Shown here piece by piece: positions 1 through 6,007 of a stretch of 24,483 bases of DNA (position 1 is its first letter; the number at the start of each line of letters is the position of its first letter). This stretch comes from an uncultured Bacteroidales bacterium. GTDB lineage: Bacteria; Bacteroidota; Bacteroidia; Bacteroidales; Paludibacteraceae. The stretch covers positions 1 to 24,483 of the forward strand of contig CALCGR010000112.1 in assembly GCA_937901025.1 (NCBI GenBank). Direction: 5' to 3'. The notes under the pieces are model-generated. The model did not search any database, was not told the origin of the DNA, and saw nothing but the letters and a program-made list of their open reading frames with translations. A program made the translations under genes and the position numbers.

Positions 1-467
1 TCCACGCTACCGTCGTCCGCAATGGTATCAATGTGATGAGGATTGCGGCAGTGCTCAGTGCACTGAGGCTGATAAATTCCGATATATCGGAAACGACAGT
101 GAACGATATAGCGGAAAATCCGGAGAGTCCAGACCGCTACGCTATTCCGGAAAAAGCGGAAGAGATGGTTTGTACGGAGGAGGATTTTCAGACGGCGATG
201 GTAATCGGTACAAAGATGCTCTTGCACGCGGCGGATGCCTATAACCAAATTACCGAGGACAATCGCGAGGCGGTGCCGAGTATACGTGGCTCCTACCAAA
301 AGCAGACGTTCTTTGTCAGCTTGCCCGCCTCCTTCTCCACCGGTGAATGTGTCTCTTTGGCGGAAAGAATGGGTATCAGCGAGCGCTCCACTAAGCGATG
401 GCTGAGCCAGTGGGCAGAACAAGGGCAATTAACCCATATACATGGAAATTATGAGAAAATTGCATAA
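1..467 (+). CDS. DUF3987-like protein, C-terminal fragment (partial at left edge)
   Basis: The reading frame is open from the first complete codon (position 3) to the TAA at 465-467, with no stop before the apparent GTG/ATG at 33-38. I therefore read it as the 3' end of a longer gene cut by the window edge. The visible ~155 residues start with a segment of the type VMRIAAVLSALR, followed by a helical region (CTEEDFQTAMVIG). They end in a winged-helix-like stretch (LAERMGISERSTKRWLSQW) where an H-T-H would fit. This matches my memory of the C-terminal part of Bacteroidota DUF3987 proteins, often fused to a VirE N-terminal primase-like domain and found in mobile or accessory regions. The family call rests on pattern recognition only. 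The gene is separated from the operon downstream and probably unrelated to it. Confidence 0.55.
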   Translation, partial: HATVVRNGINVMRIAAVLSALRLINSDISETTVNDIAENPESPDRYAIPEKAEEMVCTEEDFQTAMVIGTKMLLHAADAYNQITEDNREAVPSIRGSYQKQTFFVSLPASFSTGECVSLAERMGISERSTKRWLSQWAEQGQLTHIHGNYEKIA

Positions 468-469
468 GC

Positions 470-556
470 AAAGTGCCAATGGCATTTTGGCACTTTGTTA
501 TAATAAACTAATTATTAGATATTTGCACGAAAGTGCCAAAGTGCCATTGGCACTTT
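470..556. repeat. Cluster of AAAGTGCCA palindromes
   Basis: The 9-mer AAAGTGCCA occurs at 470-478, 530-538 and 538-546. Its reverse complement TGGCACTTT occurs at 488-496 and 548-556. The 470-496 pair forms a 9-bp stem with a 9-nt spacer, starting 3 nt after the upstream stop codon. The 538-556 pair is a perfect 19-bp palindrome with a single central base. The first pair could be a factor-independent terminator, although only a short T tract follows. The whole cluster could equally be a set of protein-binding sites. Confidence 0.6.
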
Positions 557-564
557 GTATTTCC

Positions 565-809
565 GGCAAAAGATTTTTGCCGAACGGGACAGGGTTATAA
601 GGAACCCGCATTCAATGCGGGGCAAATAGAACAAAAAAACAAAGACCGCATGCAACGCGGGGCAATGGACGAAATTAACAGACGCGGTTGCGAACCGCGA
701 AAGGGGAACACCCGGTAGGGTTCTGTCATGTAACGGGACGAGTACCCGTAGGGTATTTAGCATACCCAAGAACAACCCGGGAATATCCTAGGAATAACCC
801 AAGAACAAC
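565..809. repeat. Hairpin-rich intergenic stretch with short inverted and direct repeats
   Basis: This is the rest of the gene-free gap 468-848, and I find no convincing gene in it. Perfect or near-perfect hairpins are visible at 565-581 (7-bp stem GGCAAAA/TTTTGCC), 605-621 (8-bp stem CCCGCATT/AATGCGGG), 683-699 (7-bp stem CGCGGTT/AACCGCG) and 743-755 (TACCC/GGGTA). A hairpin at 751-767 (GGGTAT/ATACCC) competes with the last. An imperfect relative of the 605-621 hairpin lies at 646-660, and both are followed by GGCAA. The 12-mer CCCAAGAACAAC is directly repeated at 765-776 and 798-809. The density of small stems suggests a structured RNA leader or a recombination/binding region, but I match it to no known RNA family. 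Confidence 0.5.
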
Positions 810-848
810 GCTAAACATTAAGTAGTTTTTTATTAAATTTTAAAAATT

Positions 849-1256
849 ATGTCAGAATGTATTTTTTCAGAGCCGTATGAACAGATTAACGGCGCAATTG
901 GTCGCGACAAACGATATATTTGTCGCAAGAAGACACACCATATCTTCGGATTAAAGATTGAAGGTAAGGGTGAGATTTACAAACGCGAACCTCGTAATTA
1001 CAAGCAATGCCCGATTGTGGGCAGGGAGAAAGAGACGGTAGAAAAGTTTCAGTGGGCGTTTCGTCAGATGGAACGCGAGTTGGCCGATGAAGGTCACTTT
1101 GAATACTGGAAGCAACGTTTCATTCGACAAGTTGAGCATCCGGATGTTGAGATTCTGGATAAGCGAGGACGCCCGAAGGTGTACAAGGATTTTAAGGCCT
1201 ATGTACGAGCGATGCTCATTCGCGGACGCTATGAGATAGCGTTAGTGAAGGAGTAA
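849..1256 (+). CDS. Hypothetical protein, 135 aa
   Basis: A complete ORF from ATG (849) to TAA, preceded by an AT-rich run, ends 4 nt before a strong hairpin terminator, which supports a real transcript. The protein is basic and soluble, with no signal peptide or membrane segment. It opens with CIFSEPYEQINGAIG and a segment rich in Arg/Lys and aromatics (RYICRKKTHH). A helical, charged middle follows (FQWAFRQMERELADEG). It ends with a basic segment around RGRPKVYKDFKAYVRAML. I have a vague impression of a conserved Bacteroides hypothetical family with a similar opening and a similar FVRAM ending, but cannot name it. It lies between the DUF3987-like fragment and the operon and may belong to the same accessory block. 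Confidence 0.7.
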   Translation: MSECIFSEPYEQINGAIGRDKRYICRKKTHHIFGLKIEGKGEIYKREPRNYKQCPIVGREKETVEKFQWAFRQMERELADEGHFEYWKQRFIRQVEHPDVEILDKRGRPKVYKDFKAYVRAMLIRGRYEIALVKE

Positions 1257-1260
1257 ACAG

Positions 1261-1293
1261 AAATGCGATTTTCACCCGAAAGTCGCATTTTTT
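1261..1293 (+). terminator. Rho-independent terminator after the 135-aa gene
   Basis: AAATGCGA (1261-1268) pairs with TCGCATTT (1283-1290). Four more pairs, one a G-T wobble, extend the stem inward around a 6-nt loop (1273-1278). A T run follows immediately, and the hairpin starts 4 nt after the upstream stop codon. It should insulate the locus that begins at 1474 from upstream transcription. Confidence 0.8.
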
Positions 1294-1313
1294 GTAGCAA
1301 AATGGTAAAAAGA

Positions 1314-1345
1314 TTTGCGTATATCGAAAATTTGTAGGAACTTTG
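1314..1345 (+). promoter_or_regulatory. Probable Bacteroidota housekeeping-type promoter for the locus
   Basis: A -33 element TTTG at 1314-1317 is followed after 20 nt by GAACTTTG at 1338-1345, which matches the Bacteroidota -7 consensus TAnnTTTG at all but the first fixed position. Spacing and sequence agree with the known vegetative promoter layout of the phylum. Transcription would start near 1350, leaving a leader of roughly 120 nt before the sigma-factor start at 1474. TTTG is common in this AT-rich stretch, so chance matches are possible. Confidence 0.5.
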
Positions 1346-1419
1346 CAACCAATATGAATTTGAATAAACAATATTTTTTAAAATCTTGCAAATTTGAATA
1401 AAATTTTTTAACTTTTTTT

Positions 1420-1438
1420 ATATCCCATTAGGGGATAT
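1420..1438. promoter_or_regulatory. Inverted repeat in the leader of the sigma-factor gene
   Basis: ATATCCC (1420-1426) and GGGATAT (1432-1438) form a 7-bp inverted repeat with a 5-nt spacer, preceded by T-rich sequence and 36 nt upstream of the sigma-factor ATG. It could be an operator or an mRNA leader hairpin. No long T run follows it, so a terminator is unlikely. The stretch 1294-1473 otherwise holds only AT-rich sequence and the proposed promoter. Confidence 0.4.
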
Positions 1439-1473
1439 GCGAATTTGAACTGTCTTACCTATATCGAAGTATT

Positions 1474-1992
1474 ATGAAAACGATTATGTCCACTGATCCC
1501 AAGAAGCAGTTTGAGCAGATCTATAGCCGCTATAGCGGGAAGATTTATAGTTATGCCATGCAGCTGAGCAAGGGGGATACCTATCTGTCCGAGGAGATTG
1601 TGCAGATTGTGTTTATTCAGTTGTGGGAGCATTTTGCGGAGTTGAGAGATCAGGAGAAGGTGTTAAGTTATTTGTTCTCCACGGTCAAGCACACATTCCT
1701 CAACTACTGCGAGCATGAAGCCATTGAATTCTTGTATGCAGATTATGTCTTGGCGCATCAGAACGAAGCGGACAACCGGATGGAGGAAGAGCAGAATCTG
1801 TTATATTTTGATACGTACATAAAAGAGATTGTTAATCATATGCCTCCCGTGCGGCAGCAGGTTTTTTCGCTGAGTCGTTTTCAGCACAAGACCAATAAAC
1901 AAATCGCACAGCAATTAGGTATTAGTGAAAAGACGGTTGAGGTGCATATCACTTTGGCCATCAAAGAGCTGCGGGAGAAATTAAAAATGTAG
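1474..1992 (+). CDS. ECF-type RNA polymerase sigma factor (Bacteroidota FecI-like)
   Basis: This 172-aa alternative sigma factor should direct RNA polymerase to the promoters of this locus. Region 2 lies at about residues 10-80 (FEQIYSRYSGKIYSYAMQ, then EEIVQIVFIQLWEH, the core-binding and -10 recognition part). Region 4 lies at about 113-170, with MPPVRQQVFSLSR and the helix-turn-helix NKQIAQQLGISEKTVEVH. Length and layout are typical of the sigma factors paired with SusC/SusD loci in Bacteroides. The stop is 5 bp before the anti-sigma gene. A second ATG at 1486 is an alternative start. Regulation is expected through the FecR-like protein downstream and the STN domain of the SusC receptor. 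Confidence 0.93.
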   Translation: MKTIMSTDPKKQFEQIYSRYSGKIYSYAMQLSKGDTYLSEEIVQIVFIQLWEHFAELRDQEKVLSYLFSTVKHTFLNYCEHEAIEFLYADYVLAHQNEADNRMEEEQNLLYFDTYIKEIVNHMPPVRQQVFSLSRFQHKTNKQIAQQLGISEKTVEVHITLAIKELREKLKM

Positions 1993-1997
1993 TTATT

Positions 1998-2981
1998 ATG
2001 AAAATGAAACAACAAATCGAGGCTTATTTAGACGGTAAGTTGTCGGGAACGGAAAAGGTGAAGTTCTTAGACGAGATAGGAGCGGATGGCGAGATAGACC
2101 AATGGTTCTGCGAGGGCATAGAGCATGCCCAAGACACGTTGTCTGAGGATGCGAAGGAGCGTCTGCTGGGCCGTATCTATCCGGGTGCGAAGAAGGCGTG
2201 CCGTTTCGCTCGTCGTGGCTGGACGGCGGCTCGTGTAGCGGTAGCGGCTTGTGTGGTAGCGGTGCTAATGGCTGCTGCCGGTTGGGCAGGTTATCTGTTG
2301 CGTCAGCCGGATGTCTATTCACCCGCAGATCAGATTGTCCGCATCCAGACGGGTGTGGGAGAGCGCAGTAAGGCTATCTTACCCGACGGGACGGTGGTGT
2401 CGCTTAACGCGCTGACGAGTGTGACGTACGACTGCTCAATGAGTAACGGCAAGCGTCAAGTCAATGTAGAGGGCGAAGCGTATTTTGATGTAGCGAAGGA
2501 TGCCGACCATCCCTTTGTGATTAATGTCAATCAGATGGAGGTTACGTGCTTAGGTACGGAGTTGAACATAAGGAATTATGCGGACGAGCAGACCTCCTCA
2601 GTGGTGCTGGTAGATGGTAAGGTGCGAGTGGCTACGGAGTGCGGCGACTTGACGATGGAGCCCGATAGTAGGGTGGAGTGCGACAAGGAATCGATGCATC
2701 TATCCAAGACCAATGTAGTGGCTTCGAATTACACATGCTGGTTGAACGGAGAGACGCGTTATAATAATCAAACCTTGGCGGACATTTCACGCGAGCTCGC
2801 GCGCAATTACCATATAAATATAGTAATAACCAATGACGAATTGCGTGAACAACGCTTTACGGGCTTTTTGGGATCATGCTCATTAAGAAACGTTTTAGAT
2901 ATCTTGACCATTACCTCAGATATGGCTTACCAAATTGATGGTGATTCGGTTTATATCTATGCACGTAATACCAAAAATTAA
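1998..2981 (+). CDS. FecR-like transmembrane anti-sigma factor with DUF4974
   Basis: This 327-aa inner-membrane regulator holds the adjacent sigma factor and releases it when the outer-membrane receptor is occupied. Residues 1-75 are the cytoplasmic sigma-binding part. Residues ~78-101 (AARVAVAACVVAVLMAAAGW) form the single membrane helix. Residues ~113-212 form the periplasmic FecR domain, with the typical GERSKAILPDGTVVSLNA and VEGEAYFDVAKD blocks. Residues ~251-321 match the C-terminal DUF4974 module (LADISRELARNYHINI, LRNVLDILT), which in these proteins contacts the receptor's STN domain. It follows the sigma gene by 5 bp and is almost certainly co-transcribed with it. Confidence 0.93.
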   Translation: MKMKQQIEAYLDGKLSGTEKVKFLDEIGADGEIDQWFCEGIEHAQDTLSEDAKERLLGRIYPGAKKACRFARRGWTAARVAVAACVVAVLMAAAGWAGYLLRQPDVYSPADQIVRIQTGVGERSKAILPDGTVVSLNALTSVTYDCSMSNGKRQVNVEGEAYFDVAKDADHPFVINVNQMEVTCLGTELNIRNYADEQTSSVVLVDGKVRVATECGDLTMEPDSRVECDKESMHLSKTNVVASNYTCWLNGETRYNNQTLADISRELARNYHINIVITNDELREQRFTGFLGSCSLRNVLDILTITSDMAYQIDGDSVYIYARNTKN

Positions 2982-3009
2982 TTATTAACCCCTAAAAAAC
3001 ACAAACATT

Positions 3010-5538
3010 ATGAAAAAACTTTTCGTATGTGTGGCTACCATGTTGGTGGCGTGTAGCTTAAGTGCTACTGTTCACAAAGTAAAAACCTCTGATGGAGCAG
3101 AAGTTCTCAAATCGACCATCGCTGAGGCAACGGCAGGTGACACCGTCTTGGTTCAAGAAGGTACGTTCACCGGTAATTTCACTATGAAAGAAGGCGTTCA
3201 AGTCATCGGCGGCTGGGATGAGACCTTCACTTCTAAAAAAGACTATGCGACTATTTTGGACGCTAATGCAGATGGTCGTGTTCTTAATCAAGAGACCGCT
3301 TTTGAGACGCCTACTTACTGGGAGAATTTGACCATCCAAAATGGTGGTAGTGAAACGGCATTGTCCGACAAGGGTGGTTTTGGTGTTCATCTACAAGGCA
3401 ATGGTGGTTTACGTAATTGCTTAGTGCAAAATAACAAGTTCACGGGAGACTCCGGTGAAAGCCAAGGAGGCGGTGTCCGAGTAGATGGTGCAGACGCAAC
3501 ATTTGTAGCATTGGAAAATTGTATTATCAAAGGTAATCAAGGCACGCATGCCGGTGGTGTCCTCTTGAGCAAGGGTACGATGACAAATTGTATCGTAGAG
3601 GAGAATACGACGACCAATAATGCTGCGGGTGGTGTTACTGTGCAAGATGGTTCGTTCCTGCTCAATAGTATTATTCGTTATAATACCCCGAAGGGTGATT
3701 TTGGTGGTGTTCGCGTAAGAACGGCAACGTCCTGTACTGTGGCAAACTGCTTGATTTATGGTAATAAAGCCGATGGTGGCAAGACGGTAGGTGGTCTTGG
3801 TATTAACGATGATGCTGTACACTATGTATACAATAACACGATTGTTGGAAATATCCAAACATCCACGAGTAATACGTCTCGCTGCGGTTTGCGCGTTAAC
3901 GTGAGTACTGCTTCTGTAATTGCCAACAATATCGTTTGGGGCAATAAGGTGAACGATGAGGTACAAGCCGCACAAGTAGAATTTAAGAATGACTATAAGA
4001 AAGGTCAAGCGGCTAATTTCATCAACAACGCAGTTGTTCTTGCAGAAACTTTCGGCACGAACACAATGTTGTTAACCGATGTAGATCCCGGTTTTGTCAA
4101 TGCTACTGAGGCTGACTACACATTGGCTCCTAATTCCAGTTTGATTGATGCCGGTGCGGATGCTTATGCACAAGGAGAATTTGATCTTGCTGGTAAGGCC
4201 CGTATTCAAGGTCTTCATGTTGACCTTGGTGCTTATGAGGCGTTCTGCCCCTATGTACTTGTAGGTCAAGACTTGCAAACGGCTCTTGACAATGCAGAAA
4301 GTGGAGACACGTTATTAGTACAAGCCGGCACGTTTATCGGAAACTTCACGATGAAGGATGGCGTTCAGGTATCCGGAGGTTGGGATGAGACATTCTCTAC
4401 ACAAACACAGTATGGTACTATTTTAGATGCTCAAGGTAATGGTCGTGTACTCAATCAAGAGATCGCTTTTGAGACGCCTACTTACTGGGAGAATTTGACC
4501 ATCCAAAATGGTGGTAGTGAAACGGCATTGTCCGACAAGGGTGGTTTTGGTGTTCATCTACAAGGCAATGGTGGTTTACGTAATTGCTTAGTGCAAAATA
4601 ACAAGTTCACGGGAGACTCCGGTGAAAGCCAAGGAGGCGGTGTCCGAGTAGATGGTGCAGACGCAACATTTGTAGCATTGGAAAATTGTATTATCAAAGG
4701 TAATCAAGGCACGCATGCCGGTGGTGTCCTCTTGAGCAAGGGTACGATGACAAATTGTATCGTAGAGGAGAATACGACGACCAATAATGCTGCGGGTGGT
4801 GTTACTGTGCAAGATGGTTCGTTCCTGCTCAATAGTATTATTCGTTATAATACCCCGAAGGGTGATTTTGGTGGTGTTCGCGTAAGAACGGCAACGTCCT
4901 GTACTGTGGCAAACTGCTTGATTTATGGTAATAAAGCCGATGGTGGCAAGACGGTAGGTGGTCTTGGTATTAACGATGATGCTGTACACTATGTATACAA
5001 TAACACGATTGTTGGAAATATCCAAACATCCACGAGTAATACGTCTCGCTGCGGTTTGCGCGTTAACGTGAGTACTGCTTCTGTAATTGCCAACAATATC
5101 GTTTGGGGCAATAAGGTGAACGATGAGGTACAAGCCGCACAAGTAGAATTTAAGAATGACTATAAGAAAGGTCAAGCGGCTAATTTCATCAACAACGCAG
5201 TTGTTCTTGCAGAAACTTTCGGCACGAACACAATGTTGTTAACCGATGTAGATCCCGGTTTTGTCAATGCTACTGAGGCTGACTACACATTGGCTCCTAA
5301 TTCCAGTTTGATTGATGCCGGTGCGGATGCTTATGCACAAGGAGAATTTGATCTTGCTGGTAAGGCTCGTATTCAAGGTCTTCATGTTGACTTAGGTTGC
5401 TATGAGGCTACTCCGGAACAACCGACTGCTTTGAAGAATATCAAGACGGCTACCAAAGTCTATAAAGTAATGGAGAATGGTCAGATGGTAGTGGTTAAGG
5501 ATAATGCCCGTTATAACGTATTAGGTGTTAAACTATAA
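3010..5538 (+). CDS. Exported two-module right-handed beta-helix protein
   Basis: This 842-aa protein has an N-terminal export signal (MKKLFVCVATMLVACSLSA). Cleavage by signal peptidase I after SLSA is likely, though LVAC also resembles a lipobox. Two modules of 389 residues follow, each beginning with a GDTxLVQxGTFxGNFTMK-type strand and rich in short turns of the GGV-hxNCIIxGN kind. This is the pattern of pectate-lyase-like parallel beta-helices. No catalytic motif of a known lyase family could be picked out, so it may be an adhesin or substrate-binding surface protein. The last 24 residues (ending YNVLGVKL) form a tail shared with three other proteins here. It lies 28 bp after the anti-sigma gene and 5 bp before a lipoprotein gene, ahead of SusC, an unusual place for such a gene. 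Most of the two modules is identical at the DNA level. Confidence 0.85.
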   Translation: MKKLFVCVATMLVACSLSATVHKVKTSDGAEVLKSTIAEATAGDTVLVQEGTFTGNFTMKEGVQVIGGWDETFTSKKDYATILDANADGRVLNQETAFETPTYWENLTIQNGGSETALSDKGGFGVHLQGNGGLRNCLVQNNKFTGDSGESQGGGVRVDGADATFVALENCIIKGNQGTHAGGVLLSKGTMTNCIVEENTTTNNAAGGVTVQDGSFLLNSIIRYNTPKGDFGGVRVRTATSCTVANCLIYGNKADGGKTVGGLGINDDAVHYVYNNTIVGNIQTSTSNTSRCGLRVNVSTASVIANNIVWGNKVNDEVQAAQVEFKNDYKKGQAANFINNAVVLAETFGTNTMLLTDVDPGFVNATEADYTLAPNSSLIDAGADAYAQGEFDLAGKARIQGLHVDLGAYEAFCPYVLVGQDLQTALDNAESGDTLLVQAGTFIGNFTMKDGVQVSGGWDETFSTQTQYGTILDAQGNGRVLNQEIAFETPTYWENLTIQNGGSETALSDKGGFGVHLQGNGGLRNCLVQNNKFTGDSGESQGGGVRVDGADATFVALENCIIKGNQGTHAGGVLLSKGTMTNCIVEENTTTNNAAGGVTVQDGSFLLNSIIRYNTPKGDFGGVRVRTATSCTVANCLIYGNKADGGKTVGGLGINDDAVHYVYNNTIVGNIQTSTSNTSRCGLRVNVSTASVIANNIVWGNKVNDEVQAAQVEFKNDYKKGQAANFINNAVVLAETFGTNTMLLTDVDPGFVNATEADYTLAPNSSLIDAGADAYAQGEFDLAGKARIQGLHVDLGCYEATPEQPTALKNIKTATKVYKVMENGQMVVVKDNARYNVLGVKL
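3297..4199 (+). repeat. 903-bp direct repeat, copy 1 (inside the beta-helix gene)
   Basis: This segment matches 4464-5366 with no difference that I found reading both copies side by side, at a constant offset of 1167 bp (389 codons). The reading frame is kept. Just upstream the same alignment continues without gaps but with about 26% mismatches (3136-3295, counted by hand), so the repeat's left boundary is sharp. Confidence 0.9.
4464..5366 (+). repeat. 903-bp direct repeat, copy 2
   Basis: Second copy of the segment at 3297-4199, encoding residues ~485-785 of the beta-helix protein. The first differences are at 4463 on the left and 5367 on the right. The next ~40 bp to the right stay similar with a few changes, then the sequence enters the C-terminal part, which is present once. 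Confidence 0.9.
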
Positions 5539-5543
5539 TAATT

Positions 5544-6002
5544 ATGTCTAAAAAATTCCTATCACTGGGAATAGCAATGATGACCCTGCTCCTTCTGCTG
5601 CCTTCGTGCAAGCCGAAGGACTCGGTCACGTTGCCGACCTACAGTGCTATCAGCATCTCTCCGCAAAAAGAGGTGTATGAAGTGGGGGATGTGGTTCGTT
5701 GCAGCATTACGATGCAGACAACGGGCAGCACAACCCTACAAAAAGCTACCTATTGGTTCTATGCCAACTGGTGGTTTAACGACCCGGAACTGACAGCCGA
5801 TTTCCAGGAGTTTGTTACCAACCCCGAAACGGGTGAAATGGTTGCGACCTCAAACGAGATAGAGCTGACAGAAGCCGCTGCCAAGAAAACAAAGGACAAC
5901 GAACATGCTGACCTCTGTTTCTATGGGCGTTTGGAATATCCCAATTGGGATTTCCGAAAGGTCGAGATACGTGTTCCTATTCGTGTAATCTCTAACAATT
6001 GA
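5544..6002 (+). CDS. Small lipoprotein of unknown function, candidate surface binding protein
   Basis: This 152-aa protein has a lipoprotein signal: a hydrophobic run (MMTLLLLLPS) with lipobox L-P-S-C, Cys22 being the likely lipidated residue. The mature part looks all-beta, with an Ig-like opening (ISISPQKEVYEVGDVVRC) and alternating polar/hydrophobic strands. It has a dense aromatic patch at residues 70-78 (YWFYANWWF). It sits 5 bp after the beta-helix gene, and its stop is 5 bp before the chosen SusC start. Small lipoproteins next to SusC/SusD often bind the substrate at the cell surface, which is the best guess here. I recognise no named family. Confidence 0.75.
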   Translation: MSKKFLSLGIAMMTLLLLLPSCKPKDSVTLPTYSAISISPQKEVYEVGDVVRCSITMQTTGSTTLQKATYWFYANWWFNDPELTADFQEFVTNPETGEMVATSNEIELTEAAAKKTKDNEHADLCFYGRLEYPNWDFRKVEIRVPIRVISNN

Positions 6003-6007
6003 CTACG

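Noticed and set aside
33..38. GTG/ATG at 33-38 as the true start of the first gene
   Set aside because: The frame is open to the window edge and the upstream residues continue a plausible DUF3987-like segment, so it is an internal position of a truncated gene.
533..718. 61-aa plus-strand frame in the palindrome-rich gap
   Set aside because: It runs through several hairpins, has an odd composition and no start-site context. The minus-strand frame at 515-775 is no better.
470..809. CRISPR array in the repeat-rich gap
   Set aside because: The repeats are short palindromes at irregular spacing, with no uniform repeat and spacer lengths and no cas genes nearby.
3421..5175. Two identical 195-aa minus-strand frames (3421-4008 and 4588-5175)
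   Set aside because: They are identical only because they lie antisense to the 903-bp repeat. The composition is not that of a real protein.
3010..5538. Calling the beta-helix proteins polysaccharide lyases
   Set aside because: The fold pattern is visible, but no lyase catalytic residues or family-specific motif could be identified.
5999..6007. TTG start for the SusC gene at 5999
   Set aside because: It would overlap the upstream stop, and the ATG at 6008 gives a standard signal peptide directly.
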